From NCBI GenBank assembly GCA_008973525.1, contig WACJ01000119.1, positions 248,001 through 312,000 of the forward strand: a stretch of 64,000 nt of DNA, given 5' to 3'. Positions 42,563 through 55,399 of this stretch are shown here, piece by piece (the first letter of the stretch is position 1; every line of letters begins with the position of its first letter). Both the position numbers and the translations under genes were made by a program. The stretch comes from Stenopsyche tienmushanensis (Eukaryota; Arthropoda; Insecta; Trichoptera; Stenopsychidae). Under the pieces are notes generated by a model. The model made no database searches. It had not been told where the DNA came from and saw nothing but the letters and a program-made list of their open reading frames with translations.

Positions 42563-44158
42563 GTGCAAAAGAATTAATTTACACGATAGAGGTGCCCATA
42601 AAAGTAATTAAATTCTTTTTTAATTATAGTTTCCTACGTAATAACCACAACAACCACATAAAAATGTATTTTATTTAAACGGGCTGAATTCACGCCCTTT
42701 ACGACCAATCTAGCGTGCTCTTGTGTGCCACAAAAACATATTATTATAGCAACATAAATATTAATAACGCTCGAATTATTGCAAATAATTAATTTTTGAA
42801 TTCCGCTCTGCACTTTAATTTAAATTCATGAACTAAATTTGAGTGCCTTCAAAATAAAAATAATTCGTGTGAAATAAGCATAAACGCAAGTGTGCTAATT
42901 CATTCTGTCATTACTATCGCGAAATACGTGTTTTTTCATACTTAATTTAAGTGCTTTTAAATTGCTAGGGGTATGTATTTAATTTTTTATTCGACACTAA
43001 CAACCCTGCTGATTGATGGAAAATAGACATTGAAAACTGACGATGAAGTGAAAGCCCAATCTGTTATTCCTCGATTGCTCCTTAATTAAATTATATCTTA
43101 TCGTGATCTGTGAAAAATAAATCTAAGCATGTCGTATAGGAAAATCTGGAGCGAAAGGATTCGGTTCGAAGATTTAATTATTTTACGGTTAAGATTTAAT
43201 ATTTTATTATGAGCAAATTCCTTAGATCTGTGAGTATTCGAATGAATTCCCGTATTGCCAAAATACGGGGTGAAATGTAATGCATAAACCGGAGGAATTA
43301 AATTAATATTGAAAGCCAAGATTTGGGCATGCTTAAAAAGCCGTTTTAAGGATTTCGTCCGAAATCCTGGAATATTTCATAATCATTTTGCGAAACGCAC
43401 CGGCGAGATGAGAATTTTATTTCAGCACTCTCCGGGGGCAGTAACATTAATTAGTTGGATTTATACAAAGCCTCATCCTTCCTTCCTGCTTTCCTGTTGT
43501 GTCCCGGATCATCTGTTTTGTTTTTCGTCCTGTCTTACTTTCTCTCTGCAGTCGCAATTATCCTCATTTAAGGAAAAAATACACTTTCGCAAACAAATAA
43601 ACAGGAGGAACAATAATAAGGCTAAGAGCGTTTCCAATTCTCATATCGTCAAAAGGAATGAAAATATAGGGCGGGTTCCGTTCGGATAAATGGATTTAAT
43701 CCCATTGCTTTTATTGTCAAAAGTGGATGAAAGAGGAGAAAGGCATTTTAATATCTCACCCTTGTAATAATAATACGTTTCTTATATTAAAACAAACTGA
43801 CTCGGAAGACATTGTTCTTCGAGCATCTGCTCACTCCTCATGGCTGTTATAATCGGCTTAAAATTAATTCAGGCTTATATCGTGGAGATCCCTTCGGAAA
43901 GTCATAAAATCGATTCTAAATCATAATAAATGTCAGAGATTGATATCGAAAACTTTGTATGCTAAGAACAAATCCAGGGTTGAATCTACGGGGGTGCTAA
44001 TGAAGCATAAGCTCGGGTTTCCGCTGGAAGGTGCCTCTGACTATACAACCATATTTAAATTCACAGAAAATGAACATTTATATTGTTCTTGAATGTTGAC
44101 AGCCTACATAAATGGATATTTTATCCTATTACAACATAATCGATAATATACCGATTAT
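42563..44158. other. Unassigned DNA with a GC-richer part (43270-43700)
   Basis: A 126-codon + frame at 43309-43689 has no recognisable domain. CAGGGTTGAATCTACGGGGG near 43976 resembles the SINE B-box context. The rest is AT-rich. Confidence 0.35.
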
Positions 44159-44854
44159 TTCAATAGAAACGCTCAACGTTTGTTAAATTATAACGACCAT
44201 ATTATTAAAACAATATCAATTAAATTTATTTTAATTTATTAAATAACTTATGGCAAATTATTATACATGTTTATAAATGTTAAATAATGTGTAAAAATTA
44301 TCAAATTTTACTTTTAAAATTAATGCTCCATTTGAGAAACATATCGCCACAAAATCGCCTACAGCGAGCGTTAACAATCGGTGATAAGCAATTTATGTGA
44401 TCTAGACTGGATGATATAGATATTGAAGATATACTGTATTAATAGGATGGCGCTATATGTCATACAGCGCATGCCACGATGGACATTCTGTACGATCTAA
44501 TAGAGGGCATAGTTAACTGATCATTAAAATCGTGTGATTTAACGGCTTTAAATTTCATTCTTTGGAGCTATCTTTGATCACAAATCTATGCGTTTAAATT
44601 GTAACTAATTTATGCTTTTAAAGTCAACATAACGAACGCCATCCAGCAAATTTAGCTAGATTTAAGTTACAAATTTGTCGAAAATTAGACCACATGAATA
44701 TGTGCCACCAAGCAAAATTACAGCAGATATTTGAATAATGTTATATTTTATAATTAATGCCATAAAATATTCTTTTAGATATAAAAAAAATTATGCAAAT
44801 ATCTTGCATATAACTTGTTTTGTTTACATTTAAATATTGTGCGTTTTTATTGAA
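44159..44854 (+). mobile_element. TTCAATA-family mariner-like element with transposase remnant
   Basis: The left end TTCAATAGAAACGCTCAA and the right end GTGCGTTTTTATTGAA form the family inverted repeat. Near 44445-44580 the + frame reads DGAICHTAHATMDILYDLIE, then SCDLTALNFILWSYL. This corresponds to the QQDGAxxHTAxxTMDxL catalytic Asp motif and the later CDLTPLDFFLWGY motif of this transposase group, with stops and altered catalytic residues (the final Asp is Asn). It shows that the shorter MITEs of the family derive from an IS630/Tc1/mariner-type element. Confidence 0.8.
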
Positions 44855-45404
44855 ACGTCCTGAAAAAATTTAAACTTTTATGGCTGAAATTTAATTGCAA
44901 TCAAGTAAAAATAATTAGTAACAAAATTGATATTTTGAATTTAATGATTATTTGGATCGAAAATGTTTAAAAATATACATAAAAAGCGATTAAAATAATT
45001 AAATACAAAAAATATACGTTGCCTGAACCGTAACTCGATACAAACTCTAACAATTTTTAAATCTCTCTAGTCCCTATTTATAGTAAATAAATAATGAGAT
45101 ATTAGATTTCTTAATACTATAATATAATTAATAAAATCGCGGATAATATTAATTTCAATCATTTTGCATTTTAACATTTTAAGGGAAACAAGGATTCAAA
45201 TTTGGAAGGCCCCTTTGGAATTAGGATTTTCAACAATGCCATGCATTAAATCCATGGATTCTTTATATCAAAAGAGAACAAAGAGTTGCTGTTTTAATGT
45301 CGTCATTCAAAATAAATCATTGAAATAATAATTAGGAACTGCTTAAAATATTTTCAAAAAATATGAAATTCATACGTATTTGATTCGCATTTTATCTTAC
45401 ATTT
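44855..45404. other. AT-rich intergenic DNA, nothing recognised
   Basis: No motifs or repeats seen. Confidence 0.4.
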
Positions 45405-45806
45405 ATTCCACACTTTATATCTTAAATTATAAAATATAATTGCCTTCATTATTTAAAAATATCTTCCTATCGCTCTGGCAGTCCTTTGATCCATTTTTTG
45501 TAGAAAAAACTCCGTCTTAGAAGCAAAAAAAAATGATTTTAAATGCATCTAATTAGCAGTATTGTTTTCTTCTGTTGAATAAATAGGGACGTTTCTATTT
45601 TAATTTTTGTTGCAAATTTGAACTTTGTTAGTTTCGGATCTGGAAATTTTATACTTAATAATAAAAGGAAATATTTTGCACAAAAATAATATTAAATAAT
45701 AGTTCTACAAAAATAATAGCATAAAAAGATGTTTCAGTCACTGTGTCTGGACACAAAGTGAGTTCAAACATAAGGTCTCAAAATTTTTGAATACTTTCGG
45801 GTCCCC
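45405..45806 (-). mobile_element. Internally deleted mariner with C-terminal transposase remnant
   Basis: On the minus strand it starts GGGGGACCCGAAAGTATTCA at 45806. Further on it encodes KKWIKGLPER, a stop, EDIF, which matches FYKKGIEGLPKRWEDVF of the fragment at 19076. Most of the transposase is deleted. A related terminus is near 40561-40585. Confidence 0.6.
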
Positions 45807-46184
45807 CTAATATTTAGATATATATATGTTTAAGAATTTAGAATAGACTAAAATTATGACAGTCACTGTGATTTGAATTATGATCCTTATATTCCATGAT
45901 CACTCTTTGCTTGATGATGACAAAAAATCACTATTAAATAAATTAAATTTGAACTTAAAACTTCTACAGTATTTGAATCTTTCAGAATTATTTTATATAT
46001 AGTATTAATAACGATGCAAAATATAGGCATATAAAATTACAATGATATCGAATTTACCAAAGCAGATCTATACAAAATATGACCAGAACAGGTCTTTATT
46101 TTATTACAATCGTTCATCGCTCTAAAATATATGAAGCACATATTTTAATTTTTGATAAAATGATCAATTATATTAAATAATATT
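45807..46184. other. AT-rich intergenic DNA, nothing recognised
   Basis: No motifs or repeats seen. Confidence 0.4.
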
Positions 46185-46500
46185 TGAGAGAAGATATAAA
46201 TTTGGTAGGAGCGATAGACGGTTATATATAGAAGATTTTTACTAAATTTGAAGTAAATCGGTTAATTATAATTTGAGATATAATGTCAACCGTGTTGAAA
46301 AAAGTAGTTTCGAGAAAAAATCTTTTAAATTCTGGTATAACTGGCTTAGTTGTCGCGTCACTAAAATAGGTATAACTTCGTAAATAATTAAAATTTTAGA
46401 AATTCCTTTGGAAGATACATTTTTAAAGATCAAAGCTTTGATTGCAAATTGAAAAAAATGGGATTATTTTCAAAATTATAGACTGGAATAACCTCTTAAG
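46185..46500 (+). mobile_element. GGGGGTATTC-family element, right half
   Basis: Matches 21880-22187 (GTTTCGAGAAAAA, GGCTTAGTTGTCGCGTCACT, then ATTATAGACTGGAATAACCT) and is followed by TTAA. The left half is missing. Confidence 0.75.
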
Positions 46501-47046
46501 TCAGCATAAGGCAATCACATTTGGAACATTTGTTTCGGATATAACCGATCCAATCGATACAACTTGGCATGTCACAATATTTCTTGATTTGAATGCCCTG
46601 GGCCAAAAATACGACAGGGTGAAAATCGATGGAAAAAAATTGATTATACTCGGGTTGTATAAAAAACCATAGAATTCAGTTAGTCCCGTTTTATCTTCGG
46701 TTATGACTGACACTTTAAATCCCGAGCGTACGTGAGATATATTATTATTCAGTTTCATGGTCTGCGCCTGGCTTATGGCTGAATCCCTATATCCTCGCTA
46801 CAGGACTGCCGAAAAATCCTTTCTTTCGTATAGGGATCTTACATCAAGAGAATAACCCAATTTATTGTCATTTTCCTCTGTTTCATTCTCACAACTGTGG
46901 ATAATCTTTCGATTCCCGCCCAGGAAAATACGAAACTGACCATGGATACCCTTGTTTTATGGGAATAGTTCTGTCACATATAAATATAGCATTTATACAA
47001 AGAAACCTATTATTAAGCATATTTCTTGAAGATAATCAAAAATTAT
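46501..47046. other. Unassigned DNA
   Basis: Overlapping frames of 76 (+) and 85 (-) codons at 46442-46758 have no recognisable motif. A small inverted pair (AATCCCTATA near 46783 and TATAGGGATC near 46838) is present. Confidence 0.35.
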
Positions 47047-47405
47047 TTCAATACAGACGCTCAAAGTTTTTAATTTATAGTGGCCAAGTTATTAACATAA
47101 AATTAATTAAATGTATTGTAAATTATTTAATAATATATGGCAAATTATTTTAAGGAATTATGATGTTGAAAAATGTGTGCAAATTGTTAAAAAAATATTT
47201 TCAAAATTAATGTTCCGTTGGAGAAACGTTTCGCCAAAAAAATATTTTTTAACAATAAGACCCATTTTTATTTAAACAATGTTATATTTAATATTTAATG
47301 CCATAAAATATGCTTTTAAATACAAAAATAATTGAGTAGATAACATGTATACAATTGGTTTTATTTACATTTAAAAATTGAGCGTACTTATTGAAAGGCC
47401 CTATA
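47047..47405 (+). mobile_element. 359-bp MITE of the TTCAATA family
   Basis: Left end TTCAATACAGACGCTCAA, right end TTGAGCGTACTTATTGAA. The interior matches both ends of the element at 44159, with the transposase segment deleted. Confidence 0.8.
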
Positions 47406-48699
47406 TGATGTGGTTTTTAGGCTGAATCCTGCGCAATAAAAATGCGAGCAAAGCTCCCGAAGGAATTAAATACGATTAGACAAAAATAGGTATAATTTAC
47501 ATAGCATCATGCTTCTTTAATCCTCCATTCTACAGCGGTTATGACGGCGATAATTTATGTGTTCCCGTGCGGTATTCGCATGTGTTCGGATACCACGCAC
47601 ACGTGTAGCCAAAAACGAGCTTGCGGTTAAATGCGAAGATTACTCGCACAAATGACGATGAGATTGCGAGATGAGAGCATGAAGAGGCTGCGATGAAACA
47701 CAGAATGTAAAATTATGCTTACAAGCGAAAACGTGACATTTGAGACCCGCGGAATACCGACGAGAGACAAAAAATCGCCCGGGGCGCTGATTTGCGAGGC
47801 CCTGAAGGAGGAAAAAATGCCAAACAAACAACTGTTTTCCGACTTGAGAAAGCAACAAAAATACTTTTGAAGCAAATTTAATTTTGCAAAGTAAACAAAC
47901 GGCGAACTCTTTGAATGTTCTCCAGTATCACAATCCGGAAAATTGGCCCACTGTTGATACTTTAAATGAATAATTCGAATCCAACTATACTATAGGATTT
48001 AATCAAATTTAAAAAAACCTTTTCTTATTGCTATTATTATTAAATTGAGACAACCCTAAATAAACAATCAATTTTATTTGCATATATATGATATTAACAA
48101 AAAATATTAATTATGTGTTGTGACAACCCTGAACATAAACCGTGAATGATCCCGCAAGATAGCACGTGGTATACATGCATATGCTAGGACACATAAGTCG
48201 CCTTTAAACGATAAAATATATAAATCTGGCAATTAAAAGGTTAAAGGGCATGATCCTTAACATAATTTAAAACAATTTTTGTCATAATTTAAATAAAAAG
48301 AAGCCAGATATTTTTAAACAATGTCTTATATCTAAAAGACTGGAACTATATTGTAGCTAGTTATAAAAAAAAATATATGCACTTAATAATGCAATTTTTT
48401 GAAATTTGCATTGCACTTCATTCAAGTTCCCGCGCTATAAAGTTAGCCACGTCTATCAAACTCCTAGCCATCTTGTATCGAAAATAGATGACGTTTATTT
48501 AAGAATGTTTAATGTAAGCTACTTATGGACAATAAAGTAGCTTTGTAGATATTAATTTGATGCCGGTACAATAACAGGCACCCAGAGTGAACATGTCGAA
48601 CGTGACTTGCGCATTCTTTTCCATTGATCAATTGAAATTTCTATATATAAATGACTGTTTATTGTGTAGTATATTCGGGGTCTATATATACCTATACCC
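47406..48699. other. GC-richer single-copy block (47400-47900), then AT-rich DNA
   Basis: The first part is CpG-containing, with open minus frames of 72-82 codons lacking motifs. The second part is AT-rich and empty. Confidence 0.3.
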
Positions 48700-49510
48700 C
48701 CCTTTTAGGCCCCCAAGGCCTTCGGCCGAAAGAAGTGCCTTCGGGATGGGCTACGAAAAAAGCCTAAGGAACCAACAGATGGATACTCTTCTGAGCAGGC
48801 TCTGATAAAACTGAAGGAAGTCTTCAAGCCCTTTTAACAAGGAGTAGCCGTGGTCCACTTCCGACCTGCCAAGGATGCAGGTATTGCGGTATGCCCTCGC
48901 ACAATGGAATAAGCTGACTTGACTGAGGAATATTAAGGTGAAGCAGATGCGTGAACTCCACAACGCAGCCCTCAAGGCCTCAAGGACTGGGTCTCCTGCA
49001 AACTGTGAGATTTCATCCCGGATTCAAGGTGTTACAAATGCCAACAAAACAGATACATTCGCGTAAATTGCCGAGATCTACTGTGCTGAACTAGGGCACG
49101 AGTTTTGCGAGTGCACCAAGGAGGAGACCCTTAAATGTTATGCAATCTGCAAGCCTCTCGAGAAGCAGTCAGCTCAACTTATCGGGACTTGGGACTGCCC
49201 TGCCGTCAGAGCCAATACCAAACATAGCATCGAGAGGACTAACTACTACTAACTTGGTATGTACAGAAGAACCCCTCCTCTGAAGCTAGGACAACCTAAC
49301 CTGGGAAGGTCCAGAGCTGCCACCATGGAAAGCTCGTCTTAGTCCAAGAACTCTACTATTGCAAAGAGAATATCCCTGAACTGGTTCGTGATGCTCACAC
49401 CATTAGTGAGGGCACAAAACCTGACACCGTCATCGTAATCTGTAACTCTCAAATAAAGGCGATGTCACTGGAGCAACTATCCAACAAACTCCACATCTGC
49501 GTTAAAATCT
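48700..49510 (+). pseudogene. R1-clade LINE, ORF1 (gag-like) end and start of ORF2
   Basis: Broken + frames give a run ending RCYKCQQNRYIRVNC, then ELGHEFCECTKEE, then LKCYA and WDCPAVRANTK. These fit the zinc-knuckle C-terminus of R1-type ORF1 proteins. Shortly after, NLGRSRAATMESS matches the start of R1 ORF2, where the endonuclease begins. Many stops and frameshifts. The element stops near 49510 where a Helitron-like repeat begins. It is a different part of the element from the fragment at 41430-42282. Confidence 0.75.
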
Positions 49511-49514
49511 GCTG

Positions 49515-49830
49515 AAGCTCGGGATCCATTCATCTGGTTGCGATGAAACTTTGGAAAGTTATTGGGCACACTTCCGTGAACATTCTATAATTAGGACGAA
49601 CATTTTTTGGGTATACAACTTGTTTTGCGAGACATTTAGCGAATGCACCATGTTGGCGCATATTGTTCTTATTAAGTGAAGTCGGGTCACGGGGCCGGGG
49701 AGAGGAAGAATGCGCGCGCAATGCGACGGTTGAGCTCCACTTATGGGAGAGAGATAGCATACTTTTGGATTCTAGCTCTTCAGCCCACGCTACACGTGGC
49801 CTGAAGCAATAAATCACGCAACTGTACTAC
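49515..49830 (+). mobile_element. Helitron-like family with GCACCATGTTGGCGCATATT
   Basis: GTTGCGATGAAACTTTGGAA, then ACTTGTTTTGCGAGACATTT, AGCGAATGCACCATGTTGGC and a GC-rich continuation GGGGCCGGGGAGAGGAAG. Matches 51725-51960 and the reverse complement of 55570-55840. Class is inferred from similarity of its CAATCGAATGAA/GCAAT part to the elements at 13864 and 62457. Confidence 0.5.
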
Positions 49831-50153
49831 TGCGTTGCGCAACATATGCTGAATACTCGCTGGTTATAAATAAAACTTGATATTCCTTATAAGAATATGA
49901 AATGCGAAATTTAATATGAAATGCTCAAAGCATACAAGAACGCTTTTTAATGTGACTTTTTAAGCAATATTAAATTCTGTTAGTATGAAATTACATTTTA
50001 TCTGTTCCCATGTTTTTTTCTTAAGCAATGCTATTTATGTAATATTGGAGTAATGGATTTTCCATTTTAAAATGTCGTAAAATAATATATAATTAACTTT
50101 AAAGACGTAAAAACCGCCTACTTATCATTTGTCTCCACGTTTATTTAGAGTCT
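49831..50153. other. AT-rich intergenic DNA, nothing recognised
   Basis: No motifs or repeats seen. Confidence 0.4.
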
Positions 50154-50315
50154 TTCAATAAGGACGCTAAACATTTGTTTGCTTATAACGACCATGTTGT
50201 TGAAGCAATATTTATCAAATTTATAGTAAATTATTTATTAATATATGGCAAATTATCGTGGAAGTTTATACTGTTGAACAACGTGTACAAATTATCAAAT
50301 TTTCCTTATTGCAAT
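50154..50315 (+). mobile_element. TTCAATA-family MITE, left half
   Basis: Starts TTCAATAAGGACGCTAAACA, then ATAACGACCATGTTGTTGAA and ATGGCAAATTATCGTGGAAG, matching 44159-44320. The right half is missing. Confidence 0.7.
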
Positions 50316-51724
50316 AATTAATTTGAAGCAGTGAGTAATCATATAAAAGCAAGGATCTGCTTAGGTCATGAAAAAGGCGATGAAACCCGAGTAATATAAT
50401 AAATAAACGCTCTTATATTACAAGGCTGTAATATCGTAATCGCTTTTCTTCTAAATAATCAAGCTTAAATGTCAAATAAACAATTTTATTAAGAACTGAT
50501 TGAATAATGAGTATTTATAGTCGTTAGTAAATGTTTTAATTAAGTTGATAAATATTCAATTACACGGTCCTTTTTTGTGCGTATAAATAGAGAAAATAAT
50601 TAAGCTTTCAGTGATTTAATCAAATCTGGCTTATCGTTCGGCAGGTGATATATATTGGATACTGGATTTAATCGAAAATTTCGCCACAAAAAATTCAAGC
50701 GCGGAAAATAGGCTAATTACTCGAATGAAATTTGTATTAAAACCACAAACTAAACCGTTAACAACACCGGTCGTGAAAAAATCTCCAGAGATTTAGCAGC
50801 TGGCTGGGTCGGTGGTAGTTTATGGGGGGTTGGGCGTGGGTGGCGAGGGTAAACACGGCGTGCTCTGATTGTTCAACAGGTAGCCCGCCCCGACCATCCA
50901 ACCCCAGGGGGTGGATGTCCCAACTATAGCGTGCCGGCGCGATACGCTCGCGTGCAAAACTACCAATTTTCACTTGCAGCTCAAAAGTACGGCTGTAAAA
51001 CGTTACGGATCGTATCAAATTAACTTAGTTGACTCTGCCTTGGATATTTTCGACGTTTATTGTGTATGGAATTGCTCTCCGAAGTAACGTTTGGCATTTG
51101 AGCTGATTTTGGGTGGGCGGATTAATTCGAGTGTGAACCTCAATCATAATACGATTCGCGTGTTGGGGGTGCTTTTTATTAAAGGCAAAGTACGCCCAAA
51201 GGTCAAAAAGATCGCGAATTGAAGGTGAAAAAGGGCAACGTGGTGGATTTGAACTCAATTTTATTTCATAACTCTTATTAGACGATTGAGCGGTAAATAA
51301 GTAAACAGGATCAAATATGAACATCTAGGCAGGTAATTAATCTAATTTGTAGATCGCAGACATGATATTATAACCATTGTATGAAGATTTAATGTTTAAT
51401 ATAAAGCAAATTTGAAAGCAAAATTTCCACGTCCTTCCGCGGCCAAGACGATCGGTCGACCCTCAGATCTAAGCTTCAAATTTTTTCACTCTGGTTATCC
51501 GCATCTCTTTTATACACGTTTCTTATCTTCATTAGAACTATTATTTATAAATTTGGACCTGTTATGCTAACGCGATACACATAGCAAACCCCATTATTCA
51601 ATTGCTGTTGAAGTTAAATTTGAATTTATCTGAGTTTTATCACTCTCAATTTAAAATTTGGCCACTAAAACTACTTCAAATATTTGAAGTAACATAAGTA
51701 AAACTAAAGCGCTTTTTGTCTTCC
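50316..51724. other. Unassigned DNA with a GC-rich single-copy block (50750-51320)
   Basis: The block includes GTGGGTGGCGAGGG and GTGCCGGCGCGATACGC and has minus frames of 86 and 99 codons without motifs. A short piece at 51428-51460 (CCTTCCGCGGCCAAGACGAT) belongs to the GCGGCCAAGAC family. Confidence 0.35.
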
Positions 51725-51960
51725 AATGTATATTTATATGTTTAAAAAATGAATGTATGTTGTTTGTTTGTTTCGTATGTTTTCCTATGCCATTCATTCG
51801 ATTGCGATGAAACTTTGAGGAGTTATTGTGTGCATCTTTGTGAATGTTTTTGCAACAAGAATTGTTTGTGTATGCAATTTGTTTTGCGAGAAATTTAGCG
51901 GATGCACCATTTTGGCGCATATTGGTCTGGTTAAGTGACGGTTGATCACTGCTTATGGTA
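51725..51960 (+). mobile_element. Helitron-like GCACCATGTTGGCGC family, second copy
   Basis: ATTCGATTGCGATGAAACTT, then CAATTTGTTTTGCGAGAAAT, TTAGCGGATGCACCATTTTG and GCGCATATTGGTC. Same order as at 49515. No coding capacity. Confidence 0.55.
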
Positions 51961-51989
51961 GAGACAGACAGTATCAATGTGACGATTCA

Positions 51990-52260
51990 ACTTCATTTCT
52001 AATGCCAATTAAAATCATATCGACAGTAAATCCAAGATTTCTTCTCCAGATTTTAATATCATCATTTCAATTTTACAGGGATTTTCTCATTGTACGATTT
52101 CCATATATGTTAAATAGAGTAGGGAAGAGTATGCATCCCTGTTGGGTAAGCCTTTGAACCTGGAATTTATTTGACTGGAATCACATCGTTTACCTGAATC
52201 TATATAGAGCTTCTCCAATACAGATTTCTCATTAGCTTGAAAAGAGATAAAGGTTCTATA
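51990..52260 (-). pseudogene. RTE-type reverse transcriptase fragment
   Basis: A minus frame reads TQQGCILFPTLFNIYGNRTM followed by a decayed IKIWRRNLGFTVDMILIGIR. This matches the RQGCxLSPxLFNxY motif and the LRFADDxxLI region of the reverse transcriptase palm; the catalytic Asp pair has decayed. The 101-codon frame across it is in another phase. Confidence 0.7.
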
Positions 52261-53179
52261 CATATTAAAAATAGTTAAAACATTGACAAAAAATAATATT
52301 TGGGATAATATTGTCCTTAAAATATAGCCAAATATTATGTTTAGGTCATAAATACATTTAATGTTGCTCTTCGGGATGATAAGGGACACAACTATACTGT
52401 GACCTTAATCGTACAGAAACCCACACTATTTATTTGGTGAAAAATGTCTCGATCAATATAAAAGGGTTGTAAGTATTGTGGTATTTCTTTAAGCACACAT
52501 GCTCTGTCCAATCATTGACTAATCGAGCCCTTGATACAATTGTCGGGCTCGAACAATTATCGCGATAAAGCGAACCCTCCCGCATACATATTTAAGCGCC
52601 ACCCATGAATCCTTAAGCCCCCGATTATTAATTCAAGTGCAGGGACGAATTTCGTTTATCGACACATTCCGAGGGACCGAATGGAATAAATTTGGCTCCC
52701 CGGTGTATAAATATGTAGGTGTACCCAATAAAGAAGGAGCTCGGCGGCGAGGTATGGCGACGGGAATCGAGCCTTATCCCGGAGCTTATTCCCGAATCCT
52801 TCGCCTCTGTATGGCGAGACCAACACGTGTCGCGTCGGTGATGTTTGCATTTCGCGTTTGAATCGTCTTTTGGGAATATCTGAAGCATTTTACTGCGGAG
52901 GTACTCGCGGCTATTTTTGTAGAACGCCATTTCATCCCGGATGGGATTCATTGAATCATCCGAGGGATACGGGATTACGTCTTGATTTTATTCAACCACA
53001 GGCAAGACGTCCTTTTCAATTTTAAAAAGTGGCACTTTTCATCATTTTTTTCCATTCGTGTTCCAGCCTTCTATGCCAAAGACACGGTTAAAAATCAAAT
53101 CCAAACCAGATCAAGCATTCATCCCAGACGATGAACATTTAGGATTTGCGTTTAAACTGCCCATTCTATGTAGTTTTCA
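52261..53179. other. Unassigned DNA with a GC-richer single-copy block (52480-53050)
   Basis: Frames up to 107 codons on both strands overlap in the block 52628-52951, none with motifs. Not repeated in the window. Confidence 0.3.
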
Positions 53180-53290
53180 AAACAATCTTGCCATCGATGA
53201 GACGCAAGACACTCTCTCCGTCTCTGTCTCCGATTCACTAATTTGTATCTCATTTAATGGTAAATATGTGTATTCATTTGCACACCCTAA
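53180..53290 (-). repeat. Fragment of the TTAA-flanked family
   Basis: The reverse complement of GAGACGCAAGACACTCTCTC and CGTCTCTGTCTCC matches 19848-19885. Confidence 0.5.
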
Positions 53291-53699
53291 TGAGTAAGTG
53301 CTTCAAAGCATTTAGTCTTTCGTGTAAGACTTTCTTCTGCTTACCCGTGGGATTTTATGCATTTAGAAATTTAAAGGCCAACAGGTATAATTTATCGACT
53401 TAGTAGACTTTATAGTTGCCATAGCGAGAACGATTCTTTATTTTAATCTCAGTAACGGCTTTAAGAGGTTTTAAGAACACTGACGTTGAGGGCTGTTAAT
53501 GTCACTTTTATAGGATATAAGCTCTTTCCATTGGAGAGTCACTTTATTGCCTTCAACAGTGAATAGTCATATTTTCTTTCGGCGAAAGACTTTCTGTTCT
53601 TACGTATTTTTACCATAAAAATGCCATTTTTTATTAAATAAAATTCATCAAAATATCGAGGATCCCAGAAGAAGAATCAGACCTTATTTTTCTTGATTT
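53291..53699. other. AT-rich intergenic DNA, nothing recognised
   Basis: No motifs or repeats seen. Confidence 0.4.
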
Positions 53700-54030
53700 T
53701 ATCATTCAAACGTTGCAATGGGTTTGCGTAATGTTCGCAATTGATTAATTTTCCTTTCTGAATATAATTAATGAAAATTATCTGACAAAAAAATTGACAC
53801 AATGACCTTAGTTGCAGACGTAAACTATATTCTGTGCACATATTCGGGTATGGCGTTTGATTGCGAGTCGCTCATTCATCGTGTCAGCGATCCGAAAAAC
53901 GGACCGGTTGGCCATACAGTTCTTATGGTCACTCTTTTAAGGTTTTTTGCGGCATTTTCGGTGATAAATGCGTACTCGGGGCCTTCTATGATCTGCACAA
54001 TCACGGAAACACCCCCAGAGGCTAATTTAT
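53700..54030 (+). repeat. CGGTCCG-type dispersed repeat with open frame
   Basis: A 102-codon + frame includes YILCTYSGMAFDCESLIHRV and SDPKNGPVGHTVL, colinear with the copies at 13120, 18055 and 56340. The hairpin stem is partly kept (CGATCCG/CGGACCG). Confidence 0.55.
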
Positions 54031-54127
54031 ATAGTTGGCTCGCACCGAATAAGGTTTTATGCGAAAGTAGTCTTTTTACTAATTCATTTTTATCTAGTTT
54101 TAAGTTATAAAATTATACTATTTTCAC
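54031..54127. other. Short AT-rich spacer
   Basis: Nothing recognised. Confidence 0.4.
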
Positions 54128-54300
54128 CATTTATGGCGTGGTTACCTCATTTGATCGACCATTGGGATGTTCGACTTGGCAGCTCGTATGGTCTCGTTTG
54201 AACTCTGCCATCCAATATTTTACTGAATAATTAGTTATAGCAAGTGCCGTTGAAGGCTCATATAATAAGCAGAAAATAGATTCAGAAATCGAGCACGTTA
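54128..54300 (-). pseudogene. Mariner transposase N-terminal fragment
   Basis: The minus frame encodes LAITNYSVKYWMAEFKRDHT and SCQVEHPNGRSNEVTTP. This corresponds to the mariner stretch VKxWxAEFKRGxT followed by an SGRPxEVxTP linker. G of the usual SGRP motif is replaced (NGRS). It probably belongs to the same lineage as the fragments at 16105 and 28258, whose sequence would follow directly. Confidence 0.75.
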
Positions 54301-54329
54301 ATCTCAAATTAAACAAAACATTACCTCCA

Positions 54330-55399
54330 GTCATCGGCGTATCAAGTTTTGTTTATTATTTTTGTTGATTAATTTCCACCCCCATACCATTGCGTGCTAG
54401 CGGAAAAGCCAAATGTTTTCCAATCAATCCAAAAATCCTTGTTCAATTTTTATTCTGTTCGGGCACTACGTCGGGTTAGGGATTATCGTTCTCCTCCTCC
54501 GAGTCGGTAGGCGGCTCTCGCCACCCTTCGTTGTAACTTTTCCCTCGGCGGTCTTATGTGTTTTTCTTGGGCTCTTAAGGTCCCCGGAGGCTTGCCGGGT
54601 GTAACTATTGCGTGATTGAATAACTTGCATACCTCGGACGGGCCCCGCCGATTGGATGTGAAAATGTGGGGTCCGAGCTTTAATTTGTTTGTGGACCCCG
54701 TCGGATGTGCATTCGTTCGTTTTGAGGGGGGTCAGATGGGGCAATCGATTCGCCTTGTGTAATGTACAAGTTTGGTTAAAACTCGTAATCGGATGGATAA
54801 CAAGGGTGGTTTATATCCTCATCAGATGCTGACATATTATTTACTGTGGCCTCGTTGCTCCCTGGAAGAGACGTCCTTTTCCTTTTGCGTGACGGATGAA
54901 AAATGCCAAAAACTTTATCCTGCTCCTTCATAGCTTACTTTTTCAATTTACGTAAGCTTTATTATTTGGGAGATTGAAACAATTCATCATATCATCATAC
55001 GTTGATAAGGGCGCTACATGCATATTTAATAGATTCAATTGTTGTTGACACTTTCGCGGACACATGGACGGATGTATTCATATATTCAGTACATATATAT
55101 TTTTCAAATTGTTATATTAACTTTTCCCTACCGGTGATGTATTTACTACACCTCGACTCTAATAATGGGAATATCGATATGAAATATAATAGATACGGAG
55201 TCCAGAATTTTTGTATTCCTCCGTAATATATTACGAATTACATGAAGGTATTATGGTATATAAGTATTCATCTGCAGCGACGGAAAAAAATAATTTATCG
55301 GGAAATCGGGAATTTTGCGATGTTTAGTTCGGGTCTCAGCAGATATGAATTTTATCAGTCACATTGATGGTGTTATACGAAAATGGGGGCTCACGCAGT
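54330..55399. other. GC-richer single-copy block (54330-54960), then AT-rich DNA
   Basis: The block contains GGTCCCCGGAGGCTTGCCGG and GGACCCCGTCGGATG, and is not repeated. Frames of 63 and 92 codons lack motifs. From 55290 an ATCGGGAAATCGGGAATT stretch may belong to the hAT relic that follows. Confidence 0.3.
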
